From contig CAZJYC010000081.1 of NCBI GenBank assembly GCA_964550165.1, positions 1-10,643 on the forward strand: DNA of 10,643 nt, read 5' to 3'. Under the pieces are notes generated by a model. It searched no databases. It saw only the letters and a list, made by a program, of their open reading frames with translations, and had not been told where the DNA came from. Positions 1-10,100 of this stretch are shown here, piece by piece; position 1 is the stretch's first letter; each line of letters opens with the position of its first letter. The stretch comes from CAZJYC01 sp964550165. GTDB lineage: Bacteria; Acidobacteriota; Aminicenantia; Aminicenantales; Aminicenantaceae. Made by a program: the position numbers and the translations under genes.

Positions 1-1623
<1,623 letters not shown>

Positions 1624-1736
1624 TAGAGTTTATCAAGACAAAAAGCCGCTTTGACTTAAATGAGAAGGGGCATAAGACTTAATGTTTTTCGGTTAAGTCA
1701 TGTGTCCTTTGATTTATGTTGTTTTATTGAATCAAC
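1624..1736 (+). other. 23S-5S intergenic spacer with competing hairpins
   Basis: No tRNA is visible in this spacer. It contains GACTTAA twice (1653-1659 and 1676-1682) and its reverse complement TTAAGTC once (1693-1699). The distal copy could form a 7 bp hairpin with a 10-base loop, and the proximal copy an 8 bp stem (1652-1659 with 1693-1700) that excludes it. Such stems often lie near RNase processing sites in rRNA spacers. That role here is inference. Confidence 0.4.
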
Positions 1737-1854
<118 letters not shown>

Positions 1855-1864
1855 TTTTCAGAAT

Positions 1865-1913
1865 AAAGGCGAGGGACAAATTGCCTTTGGACAAGGAGTC
1901 CTGTCCTTTATTT
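1865..1913 (+). terminator. Possible rRNA operon terminator or leader hairpins
   Basis: Two adjacent inverted repeats follow 5S: AAAGGC (1865-1870) with GCCTTT (1883-1888), then GGACA (1889-1893) with TGTCC (1902-1906), followed by TTTATTT. A second copy of GGACA at 1874-1878 could pair with the same TGTCC and would disrupt the first arrangement. This could be the rRNA operon terminator, or a structured leader of the RRM gene that starts 30-40 bases later. The stems are short and the T tract is interrupted, so the call is tentative. Confidence 0.4.
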
Positions 1914-1942
1914 CAATTTTAATGAAAGGGAGTTAAGGAAGA

Positions 1943-2254
1943 ATGAACATTTACGTGGGCAATTTGTCCCGGGATGTGACCGAAAGTGAATTGAAGGAAG
2001 CTTTTGAAGCTTTCGGTGAAGTTTCTTCGGCATCGGTGATTAAGGATAAGTTCACAGGTGAGTCGAGAGGGTTTGGGTTTGTGGAGATGCCGAACAAGGA
2101 AGAGGCCGATGAGGCAATTGCTGGTATGAATGGAAAAGAGTTGAAGGGCCGGAATATCACAGTCAACGAAGCACGGCCGCGCAGGGATGACCGCCGTGGC
2201 GGCTTTGGCGGTGGTCGAAGTCGTGGCGGCTTTGGCGGCAGACGACGCTTTTAA
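1943..2254 (+). CDS. RRM-domain RNA-binding protein with Gly/Arg-rich tail
   Basis: A 103-residue single-RRM protein of the bacterial glycine-rich RNA-binding family, first known from cyanobacterial cold-inducible Rbp proteins. RNP2 is IYVGNL at residues 3-8 and RNP1 is RGFGFVEM at 42-49, both with the aromatic residues that stack on RNA bases. The RRM fold spans about residues 2-78. It is followed by a basic RGG-like tail (about 79-103) with repeated RGGFGG units, which usually adds non-specific RNA affinity. The start is supported by AAGGA a few bases upstream. The protein is cytoplasmic, with no signal peptide. It lies 88 bases after 5S on the same strand, so read-through from the rRNA operon is possible. 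The family is tied to cold response and RNA chaperoning; the targets here are unknown. Confidence 0.93.
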   Translation: MNIYVGNLSRDVTESELKEAFEAFGEVSSASVIKDKFTGESRGFGFVEMPNKEEADEAIAGMNGKELKGRNITVNEARPRRDDRRGGFGGGRSRGGFGGRRRF

Positions 2255-2498
2255 TCCGCATTATCCAATCTGCAAGTCAATTTAGAGTAAGTAGTATTTT
2301 CTGGACCTGAAGCACATCTTTAATCTTTATTCCGATCAAGGAAGTTTAGTTCTGACCATTAACTTGTGACCCCCGAGAAAACCTCGTATGCTTCAGCCCT
2401 TATTCAGCTCAACAGTTTCCGTTTATTATTCCAGCACTCGCGCAGTCTAACCGAATAAAGCCCAAAATACTTTCCCTGTGCAACCGAACTAAGGATAC
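2255..2498. other. Intergenic stretch, nothing recognised
   Basis: AT-rich sequence between the RRM gene and the recognisable part of the GH172 pseudogene. I see no RNA gene, no convincing terminator and no coding homology. A minus-strand open frame runs to a stop near 2409 as a continuation of the pseudogene frame, but its residues after the FYYHI segment no longer resemble DUF2961. Confidence 0.5.
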
Positions 2499-3169
2499 AA
2501 TATGATAATAAAAGCTCCGGCTATTTTTTTGGCTTTCGTTGGTTATAGTGATCAGGGCCCTTTTGTGAAACGGCATGGGCCAGTAGCAGTTATAGCCATC
2601 TCCGCTTTCCATCTGCACTGGAATTGAACTGATTTCGCGACGCATCCCGAAGCCTGCGGCAAAAAAGTCGCCCAGCGGAGCTTCGATAGCGGGCTGTGGT
2701 GCATTATCCCGGTACATACGGAGGACAATCTCGTCCGGACGCGCCGAGCCTGCTGCCTCCAGCTAATAGAAACGCACTAAATAAAATGTCATTGCGAGGA
2801 ACGCAGTGACGAAGCAATCTCATTTAATAAGGGAAGATTGCCACGCTCCCTTCGGTCGCTCGCAATGTGAAGATATTTAATGCGTTTGTATTAGTTCGGC
2901 CGGGCTTCGTTGAACGTCAGCCAGATGTGGCGGATGACGCCTTGGCTTTTGATATCAGCCAGCACCTTGGTCTCTCTAGGTGCGACAACTCCGATGCGGT
3001 CTTTGTTGGAGTTGGGGTTGGGATCGGCCGAAGTAACAGCGCGCGAGCGTCCGGGCTTGACCAGAGCTAATTCGGTCAGGTCGTCTGCGCCTATAGCCGA
3101 TGAAAGAACGGTCAGAAATAAAAACGCAACCGCTCCAAAAGCCCATACATTAATAGGTTTTCTGTTCAT
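2499..3169 (-). pseudogene. DUF2961 (GH172-type) exported glycoside hydrolase, disrupted and truncated
   Basis: Remnant of a secreted DUF2961 protein, the family classified as GH172 that includes difructose-anhydride and arabinofuranose-active enzymes. The 5' part starts at 3169 with AAAGGAG six bases before ATG. It encodes a signal peptide (MNRKPINVWAFGAVAFLFLT...) and then the N-terminal DUF2961 motif GVIRHIWLTFNEARPN. At 2893 the frame runs into a TAA supplied by an inserted palindromic element. On the far side (2762 down to 2499) the coding sense resumes as LEAAGSARPDEIVLRMY, then EAPLGDFFAAGFGMRRE, GGYNCYWPMPF-like (seen as DGYNCYWPMPF) and SRSFYYHI, in the order expected for the family. 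After 2499 the similarity stops. Roughly the C-terminal half of a usual protein of about 370-400 residues is missing. Only a 92-residue exported peptide could still be made. The family call rests on remembered motifs. Confidence 0.85.
2763..2894. repeat. MITE-like 'ATTGCGAG' palindromic element inside the GH172 gene
   Basis: A 132 bp non-coding element with nested inverted repeats. The outer 21-base ends (2763-2783 and 2874-2894) are inverted copies matching at 19 of 21 positions and begin CTAATA. Inside lies CATTGCGAG (2790-2798) paired with CTCGCAATG (2859-2867), then GCAATCT (2814-2820) paired with AGATTGC (2835-2841), with imperfect arms between. The inner core resembles ATTGCGAG/GCAATC palindromes dispersed in many bacterial genomes. 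It has no transposase, so if mobile it would need one supplied in trans. It interrupts a coding sequence recognisable on both sides, which gives its boundaries independent support. No clear target-site duplication can be assigned because the outer ends are themselves similar to the flanks. Confidence 0.85.
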
Positions 3170-3208
3170 GAATTCTCCTTTCCTTTTCGTCAGCTTTCTT
3201 TTTATGTA

Positions 3209-3237
3209 TTTATAAAACGATAAGAATTGATTTTCAA
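3209..3237 (-). promoter_or_regulatory. Sigma70-type promoter of the GH172 pseudogene
   Basis: On the minus strand a TTGAAA -35 box (3232-3237) and a TATAAA -10 box (3209-3214) are separated by exactly 17 bases. Each box matches the consensus at 5 of 6 positions. It lies about 40 bases upstream of the ATG at 3169, with an AAAGGAG ribosome binding site between them. The dead gene therefore appears to keep working expression signals. Confidence 0.6.
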
Positions 3238-3369
3238 ACATATTAATTTTCTCAGAAGTTTTCTGCGCAAGCATCAATCACCATGAGAGTGACTCATCCA
3301 AACGCCTCAAGCGCTTTAGCATATATTTCTTGGAAGAAAGAAAAAAGAATTACGTCAAAATATTAAATG

Positions 3370-3383
3370 CTGACATCTGTCAG
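3370..3383 (+). promoter_or_regulatory. Perfect inverted repeat CTGACATCTGTCAG, possible operator
   Basis: A 6+2+6 perfect inverted repeat in the divergent intergenic region, 15 bases upstream of the GAGGAGG ribosome binding site (3399-3405) of the large exported protein. A symmetrical site here could bind a dimeric regulator or form a small mRNA hairpin in the leader. I could not find a convincing -35/-10 pair for this gene, so its position relative to the start of transcription is unknown. Confidence 0.35.
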
Positions 3384-3409
3384 TCGAATTTTTATCTTGA
3401 GGAGGTTTA

Positions 3410-6400
3410 ATGAAACGCTCAACCCTAGTCAAAAGCCTTATTTTTCTCTTTGGCCTTTTTCTGCTCTCGTCCTTTCTCCCTGGCCAGGTTAAGATGGAAC
3501 TTCTGGCCGGGCTCAAGGCGCGAAGCATCGGTCCGGCCAACATGAGCGGCCGGATCGGAGCCATTGACGCAGTGATGACCAACCCTAACATCATCTATGT
3601 CGGAGCAGCCGCAGGCGGGGTCTGGAAATCCATGGATGGCGGCCTGACCTGGACTCCAGTTTTCGATGAACAGCCCGTGGCTTCCATCGGAGCGATTGCG
3701 ATTTATCAGAAAAATCCCGAGATCGTCTGGGTGGGAACTGGCGAGGCGGCACCCCGCAACTCGGTAAGCGTTGGCCGCGGCGTCTACCTGACCCTTGACG
3801 GAGGAAAGAACTGGAAGCTCATGGGACTGGAGAAAACAGAGAAGATTTCAGACATTATCATCCATCCCGACAACCCGGAGATCGTTTATGTCGGTGCCTT
3901 GGGCGCTACTTGGGGGGACAGCACCGAGCGAGGCGTCTATAAGACAACGGATGGCGGAAAGACGTGGAAGAAAGTTCTTTATGTCAATGAAAAAACCGGA
4001 GTCTCTGGTATGGCCATTGATCCTTCCAATCCTAACAAGATTCTTGTGGCCATGTGGGAACACAGGCGCTGGCCTTGGTTTTTTATCTCCGGTGGTCCGG
4101 GCTCAGGCTTGTATATCAGCACTGATGGCGGTGAGAAATGGGAAAAGTTATCTGAGAAAAATGGTATTCCAGCCGGAGACTTAGGCCGTTGCGGAGTGGC
4201 CTTTTCAGCCAGCAAGCCAGAGATTGCTTATGCTCTGGTTGAAGCCCAAAAAAGTGTCTTTCTCAGGTCTACAGACGGCGGCTTTAACTGGGAAACTGTC
4301 AACAGCGATGCCAACCTTCATAACCGGCCTTTCTATTACAGCCGGGTCTTCGTCAATCCTTCCAATGAGAATATCCTTTACATGCTCCACACGCGCATGG
4401 TGGTCAGCGAAGACGGCGGCCGGTCTTTTCGTTCGCTGACATCTTTCGGTCAGGCGCATTCGGACTTTCATGCCATGTGGATCCATCCGGCCGGAGAGAT
4501 AATGGTTGTCGGCAATGATGGCGGTGTCGTCATCTCTTATAACCGGGGAAAGAGCTGGCGCTTTGTGGAGAACCTGCCCATTGGCCAGTTCTATCATGTG
4601 AGTTACGACATGGAGATTCCCTATAACGTCTACGGTGGACTCCAGGACAACGGCTCGTGGAGGGGGCCGGCCTATACGCTCAGAGAAAGAGCCGTTTTCA
4701 ATCACAACTGGATTTCTGTCGGAGGAGGGGATGGGTTTGACACTGAACCCGATCCGGAAAACCCGAACTGCGGCTACGGCATGTCCCAGGGAGGGAACCT
4801 TTACTATTTTGATGTCTCCACCGGGACGAGCCGCACTATCGTGCCGACAGAGTCCGATGTCAAGCATCGCTATAACTGGAATGCTGGCTTTGCCGTGGAC
4901 CCCTTCCACCCTTCCACGATTTATCTTGGTAGCCAGTTCCTTCACCGCAGCCGGGATAAAGGCCGGACCTGGGAAATCATCAGCCCGGACCTGACCACCA
5001 ACGATCCCGAAAAACAGAAACAGTCAGAAAGCGGAGGACTTACCCTTGATGTCACAAATGCAGAAAACTACTGCACCATCCTCTGTATTGCGCCGAGCCC
5101 GGTCAAGGAAGGCGTTATCTGGGTTGGCACGGATGACGGCAATGTCCAGCTCACCAGGGACGGCGGCAAGACCTGGGAACTCGTGAGCAAGGAACTCGCG
5201 GCCGGGAAAAGACCCAGAGTTCCCCAGGGGACGTGCGTACCCCATGTAGAAGCCTCCAAGTTCAACGAAGCCACAGCTTATGTTATCTTCGATGATCACC
5301 GCCGGTCCAATTTTACACCCTACGTCTTTGTCACCCAGGATTTCGGTAAGACCTGGAAAAGTCTGGCCACGCCCGAGATCGACGGCTACTGTTTTGTGAT
5401 CGAAGAAGACACAGTGAACAGGAATCTGCTTTTCCTCGGCACGGAATTTGGGCTTTTTGTGAGTTTAAACGGCGGAGCTAACTGGATGAAATGGACGCAC
5501 GGCTTTCCCACCTGTCCTGTGTATGACCTTGCCGTGCATCCACGGGAAAACGACCTCATCATTGCCACCCACGGCCGCTCCCTCTACATTATCGACGACA
5601 TCTCGCCGTTGCGTGAGATATCGGATGAAGTCCTTAAAAAGAAGCTTCATCTCTTCAAGGTTCAGGATGCCGCCCAGTTCCAGCAAGGCCGGATGAGTGT
5701 CTATATGAGCCCGGGAGATACGGCCTTCACGGGTGAGAATAAGAGACAGGGTGCCTGCATCACGTATTATCTCATCCCCAGCGAGAGAAAGCCCGAAGAA
5801 CAGACGCCGGAAGCCGAGGAGGAAATGCGGCAGAGGATGATGGAAAGGATGAGGCAGAGAGGCGGAATGATGTCATTCCCTGCGATGGAGGCCATGCGGC
5901 GGACTTCTACCCGTGTCGCCATCACCATCCTCGATGCTCAGGGCAAGACGGTTGCTCAACTCAACGGAACAGAGGACAGAGGCATCAACCGCGTCTGGTG
6001 GGATATGCGAGAGAGAGAACCACAGCCCCAGGAAAGGGAAGAGGCCGAACCGATGACGTTTTTTGGAAGAAGAGCAGCCATGAACGTGCTTCCCGGAACA
6101 TATACGGTTAATGTCAAGTATGAAGGCCAGGAGGCGAGCCAGACATTCACAGTGAACACTGATCCGAGGCTGAAGGTGGACCTGGAGGTTCTCAAGGCGA
6201 ATTATGAGCAGGCTAAAACCGCCCAGAAGCTTTCCCGGGCTATCACGGGAGCCAGCCGCCAGATCCAGCAGACGCAGCGTGCGATTCAGACCTTTCAGGA
6301 ATATGCCCGCGCCCAGCGCAATCCGAAGATGATGGAGCTCATGAAGGGAGCTCGTGAGCTGGAGAACAAGCTCAAAGAATTCTCCGAGACCCTTAATCCC

Positions 6401-6664
6401 ACGCCCCCCAAGCAAGGAATAGCCGACCGCTCCGCAGGCCTTAATAGTCAGGTTATGAGTGCGGTCTTCGGAATCAGCGGAGCCGGCACTGAGCCCGTTT
6501 CTCAGGCCGCTCAGGTCAGGTATGATCGGGTCAACTCCAAGGTCGAGGAGTTTCTGGCAAAACTCAACGACTTCTACCAGGAAGACGTGGAGAACTTCAA
6601 AAAGAAGATCCAGGAAGCTGGCTTCTCGCTCTTTGGCCCCTTCACTCCTTTGAAAATCGAATAA
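3410..6664 (+). CDS. Exported sortilin/Vps10-like BNR-repeat beta-propeller protein
   Basis: A 1084-residue exported protein of the sortilin-like, WD40/YVTN/BNR-repeat group often annotated as 'glycosyl hydrolase', for which no enzymatic activity is firmly established. The start has a strong GAGGAGG site 4 bases upstream and a signal peptide (residues 1 to about 26, hydrophobic IFLFGLFLLSSFL). About ten Asp-box motifs (S/T-x-D-x-G-x-T-W) occur at residues 74-81, 128-135, 179-186, 237-244, 287-294, 333-340, 514-521, 582-589, 642-649 and 685-692, indicating one or two beta-propellers over about residues 35-735. A FlgD-like Ig segment follows at about 834-915 (TRVAITILDAQGKTVAQLNG, then GINRVWWDMR). 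The C terminus (about 920-1075) is helical and probably coiled coil. A charged Met/Arg/Glu-rich stretch (792-830) interrupts the linker. The length is typical of the family. It probably acts in the periplasm or at the surface, perhaps in peptide or glycan binding. The gene appears to be a single transcription unit ending at the terminator at 6709-6738. Confidence 0.88.
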   Translation: MKRSTLVKSLIFLFGLFLLSSFLPGQVKMELLAGLKARSIGPANMSGRIGAIDAVMTNPNIIYVGAAAGGVWKSMDGGLTWTPVFDEQPVASIGAIAIYQKNPEIVWVGTGEAAPRNSVSVGRGVYLTLDGGKNWKLMGLEKTEKISDIIIHPDNPEIVYVGALGATWGDSTERGVYKTTDGGKTWKKVLYVNEKTGVSGMAIDPSNPNKILVAMWEHRRWPWFFISGGPGSGLYISTDGGEKWEKLSEKNGIPAGDLGRCGVAFSASKPEIAYALVEAQKSVFLRSTDGGFNWETVNSDANLHNRPFYYSRVFVNPSNENILYMLHTRMVVSEDGGRSFRSLTSFGQAHSDFHAMWIHPAGEIMVVGNDGGVVISYNRGKSWRFVENLPIGQFYHVSYDMEIPYNVYGGLQDNGSWRGPAYTLRERAVFNHNWISVGGGDGFDTEPDPENPNCGYGMSQGGNLYYFDVSTGTSRTIVPTESDVKHRYNWNAGFAVDPFHPSTIYLGSQFLHRSRDKGRTWEIISPDLTTNDPEKQKQSESGGLTLDVTNAENYCTILCIAPSPVKEGVIWVGTDDGNVQLTRDGGKTWELVSKELAAGKRPRVPQGTCVPHVEASKFNEATAYVIFDDHRRSNFTPYVFVTQDFGKTWKSLATPEIDGYCFVIEEDTVNRNLLFLGTEFGLFVSLNGGANWMKWTHGFPTCPVYDLAVHPRENDLIIATHGRSLYIIDDISPLREISDEVLKKKLHLFKVQDAAQFQQGRMSVYMSPGDTAFTGENKRQGACITYYLIPSERKPEEQTPEAEEEMRQRMMERMRQRGGMMSFPAMEAMRRTSTRVAITILDAQGKTVAQLNGTEDRGINRVWWDMREREPQPQEREEAEPMTFFGRRAAMNVLPGTYTVNVKYEGQEASQTFTVNTDPRLKVDLEVLKANYEQAKTAQKLSRAITGASRQIQQTQRAIQTFQEYARAQRNPKMMELMKGARELENKLKEFSETLNPTPPKQGIADRSAGLNSQVMSAVFGISGAGTEPVSQAAQVRYDRVNSKVEEFLAKLNDFYQEDVENFKKKIQEAGFSLFGPFTPLKIE

Positions 6665-6708
6665 GGCTCAGACTCCTCATACGACAGGGAAATTTTCAGA
6701 TCGTTCTT

Positions 6709-6738
6709 CCGGGGCACCGACTGGTGCCCCGGATTTTT
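6709..6738 (+). terminator. Strong intrinsic terminator
   Basis: A perfect 10 bp GC-rich stem, CCGGGGCACC (6709-6718) with GGTGCCCCGG (6723-6732), closes a GACT loop and is followed by ATTTTT. It lies 45 bases after the stop codon of the sortilin-like gene and should end its transcript, separating it from the zinc-ribbon gene. Confidence 0.92.
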
Positions 6739-6840
6739 CCTCTTTCAAAAAAGGTAAATGGCTCCTCTTTCTTTTATCAAAGAAATTAGGTTAAAATGAT
6801 GTTATGTTGGGTTGAGCAATAAGAGAGAAGGGAGAAAACG

Positions 6841-6981
6841 ATGTATAACACTGGCCAAAAACCGGGAGTCGCAATTTATAAATGCACGCGATGCGGGACG
6901 ATTGTAAAAATTAACAAACCTGAGGATCCACTTCCCAGTTGTCCTAAATGCCAAAACACACAGTTCTTTAAGGTTCAGTAA
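6841..6981 (+). CDS. 46-residue zinc-ribbon protein
   Basis: A small open frame starting MYNTGQKPGVAIYKCTRCGT and ending in TAA at 6981. It has two CxxC knuckles, Cys15-x-x-Cys18-Gly and Cys34-Pro-x-x-Cys-type (seen as SCPKCQN, Cys34 and Cys37), 15 residues apart. The pattern Y-x-C-x-x-C-G ... P-L-P-x-C-P-x-C is that of small rubredoxin/desulforedoxin-like zinc ribbons that bind one metal ion. AGGGAG lies about 8 bases upstream of the ATG. The protein is cytoplasmic with no signal peptide. It stands alone after a terminator and converges with the mannosidase gene. Its function is unknown; metal storage, a small redox protein or nucleic-acid contact are all possible. The two knuckles, the ribosome binding site and the clean frame make it a real gene despite its size. 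Confidence 0.82.
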   Translation: MYNTGQKPGVAIYKCTRCGTIVKINKPEDPLPSCPKCQNTQFFKVQ

Positions 6982-7196
6982 GAAAAGACATCCTTCAAAA
7001 GGACAGCCTTCTTAACAAAGAATATAAGCCAAAGAAAAAGGATATCCCCTCTCTTTATTTTTTTTGTTTATCTTTTTTTTATAAGCAGAGTCAGGAATAT
7101 TGTAATCTGGAGGAACATACTCATATCTGCCAAGTTGCCATTTACTTTCTTTGATTCTTTTGGAAATTTTTTAGCTTTTTTCATTCAGATTTATCT
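6982..7196. other. Convergent AT-rich intergenic region with poly-T tracts
   Basis: This lies between the converging zinc-ribbon and mannosidase genes. On the plus strand it holds runs of eight T at 7058-7065 and 7073-7080. Only weak stems precede them, for example TTCTT/AAGAA near 7011-7024 and the short palindrome GGATATCC near 7040. Transcription from the zinc-ribbon gene may stop here, but I cannot call a proper terminator for either strand. Confidence 0.4.
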
Positions 7197-10100
7197 TCAG
7201 AAATAAACCTTAATCGTTACCACCGAGTTCTTTTTAGTTCTCACGTTTGCAATATTTTTATCGAAAGAAATTGGCATTCCTTCTTCTTCGAGGAAATTGG
7301 ATGACACAATTTTTTTAGGAGCGCGGGGCAAGGTGAGCATGGACTGGGAATCTTCGCCTCTTGCTTCATACCACTGCAAAATCCAGGCCTCGGAATCCTC
7401 AGCCTTCTTGACGGTTGTCAGCACAAGGTTTGAAGGCTCGAGCTTCATAAAAGAGTGAACCTCAGGGAGGCTGCCTTTGTGGACCTCATTCCTTAAAGCG
7501 AGAAGAGGCGAGTTGGACTCGTATCCACGCTGGAGAGTCCATGCCTCTTTCCAGGTTCCTTGGTGCGGGTAGAGGGCATATTCGATGGAATGCTTCCCGC
7601 GGTCAGCGGTGGGATCCGGCCAGTTGGGAGAACGGAGAAGAGAGAGCCTGATGGTGTTTCCTTTGATGTCGTGCCCGTATTTGGAATTGTTCAACAGGCT
7701 CACTCCGTAGCCAACCTCAGAAAGGTCTGCCCAGCGTAAGGCAGAGACCTCAAATTGCGCCTTTTCCCAGGAAGTATTCGTCTGGGTCGAGCGCTGGATA
7801 AAGCCAAAGGGTATTTCATAGCTGGCAAACGTATTGTTCACGGTGACGGGAAAGGCCACCTTGAGCATGGTGTGCTCTTCCCACCAGTCCACGTCTGTCT
7901 TAAAGTCGATGCGGTCCAGACGGCCATAAAGGATGATATCCTGAATGAAGAACGTCGATGGAAAATCTTCTGTGGGAAAGTCCTTTTTCACTCCTGGCTT
8001 GAGGTAATCCCGGAAGACCCTGAGAACAATCCTGACCGGACCTGTCTCAACGATCTCTATCTTTCTTAACGTCGATGGGAATCTTTTTCCTGTTAGCCCG
8101 ATATTCCAGGCATCCCAGGCAGTAGGAATGTCTTCTAAGATTTGAAGTTCATTTCCCGCACCGCTCAAGATTTCTCTTGAGTTCCTCTTGTCAAGGATGC
8201 TTTTGAGCCAGCCAGAGTCGGGGTCAACCGTAACTTTGAAAAATTCATTTTCCAGTTCTTTTGGAGAAATCTTAAGGTTTGCATTTTTTGCCGAAGGTTT
8301 CTGCTTTTTAAACACATAGGTTTTGTATCCCAGCGAGGGGACGTTTTTGGCCAAAAACAGGATTTCTCGATAATATCTTTTGTTGGGAACAATCTGCGAG
8401 GGAATCTCTTTCCCCTGGAGGTCGAAGACAGCATAGTCATTCGTATCTGCCTCAGGGAGCGCCAGCCTCACCACGTCTGTTCTCGCCCAGGAAAGAGGAT
8501 TGAAGACAGAAACAGGCATCCCGTCCTTGATCTTTGAGGTGTCAATATTTTCGGCAATGAACTTCAGCGCTTTGTTTAGCTCATGATTTCCGACGGCCAG
8601 AGCATCCTGGTATTCTTCGGCCGAGTCAATGTAAACCTCCCTGATGCTCGAGCCAGGCAAGATGTCGTGGAACTGGTTGAAAAGCACGATCCTCCAGGCT
8701 TCTTCAAGCTGGGCATTCCTGCGCTCCGCGCCCAGCAGAGTGGCAATCGTTGAGAATTTCTCGGCATTGGTCATCAGGGCTTCGCTCGCCCGGTTGAATT
8801 TTTTATTCTTGGCTTGAGTGGTGTAAGTTCCCCGGTGGTATTCCAGGTAAAGCTCATCCTTCCAGGTGGGAATCGAAGACAAGCCCTGCTTTTTGAGCCA
8901 TTCGATGTACTGGGCGGCTGTTCCGTATTCAATCGCAGGATAGATATCAACTGTCTTGAGGCGCTCGATGCGGTCGAGCATCTCCAGTGACGGTCCTCCT
9001 CCATGGTCGCCCACTCCGAAGAGAATCATCATCTTGGTCATGCCGGTGTTGGCTTCAAACTGGCGCATCCAGTCCACAAGACGGAAGGGGTCCTCGACGG
9101 TGTTCACATAGTCAAAAGGAAAGTAGGCGAGGATGCGCGAGCCGTCAGGCCCTTGCCACCAGAAAAGCCTGTAGGGAAAAACATTGGTGTCGTTCCAGCC
9201 AATTTTCTGGGTGATGAAGGCATCGATGCCGGCATTGGAGTAGAATTGGGGCATGTTCCAGTTGTAGCCAAAGGAATCCGGGTTCCACCCAATCTTGATG
9301 TCGATGCCAAACTTTTGGAGGAAATAGCGCTTGGCGTAGAGGAGGTGCCGCATCCAGGACTCGCCGCCGGGAAGGTTGCAGTCAGGCTCGATCCACATGC
9401 CTCCGACAAGCTCCCAGCGCCCTTCCTTCACCCGCTGCTGAATCTTCTTGAAGATCTCAGGATACATTCTTTCCATCCAGTCATAGTAGACGGCTGAGCT
9501 CTGGGTGTAAGTGAAATCAGGCCGGATATCCATCATCTTCAGCACAGAATCGAAGGTATTTCGCGCCACCTGCACTGTCTCCTTTTCTCTCCACAGCCAG
9601 GCCGCATCGATATGGGCATTGGCGTCAAAGAATAACGTGAATTTTTTGGCGTACTCGGCGATGGGCCCCAGCTCAGAGCGAACCAGGCTCATCGACGCTT
9701 TAAATTTTTCAAGCGACCCGTTCTTCAGAGCCTCGACATCAACTTTGGCGGCAAGCTCTTGAAGCAGGTTGTTCAACCGCGTTTTTTCTGATTTGTCGAA
9801 TTTTGATTTATCGATTCCAGGATCCTCACGTTTGCGAGAGTTTGTTTGATAGGTATCGAAGCTTAAAAGTTTCTGGCCCACGCGAAAGCTCAGGGATACA
9901 TCCTGAATCGATTGGCGGAGGGGTTTGAGCTTTTCCAGTTCCACTTCAGCCCGGAGAAGACGCAAAGGCCCGCCGGTATTGATGGCTTTGATCACGATGA
10001 GAAATTTTTCACCTGGCTTGGCATCCCTGGTCAGCTCATACTCGCCATTCCAGGGAAAATATCCCTTACTTTCACCATTAATCCAGAGATATCCGGCATC

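Noticed and set aside
2763..2894. CRISPR repeat or integron attC site
   Set aside because: There is a single unit with no regularly spaced copies and no integrase. The nested inverted repeats and gene disruption fit a MITE-like insertion better.
2867..3215. Plus-strand frames of 67 and 101 codons
   Set aside because: They are antisense to the GH172 pseudogene, whose motifs are on the minus strand.
3170..3277. Longer N terminus for the GH172 remnant starting at 3277
   Set aside because: The upstream 36 codons include the promoter region. The ATG at 3169 has AAAGGAG and starts a proper signal peptide.
4205..4945. 246-codon minus-strand frame
   Set aside because: It is antisense to the sortilin-like gene, with no family motif and no ribosome binding site. 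The overlapping gene is strongly supported.
5873..6415. 180-codon minus-strand frame
   Set aside because: It is antisense to the 3' part of the same gene, and its leucine-rich translation reflects the codon pattern of the sense strand.
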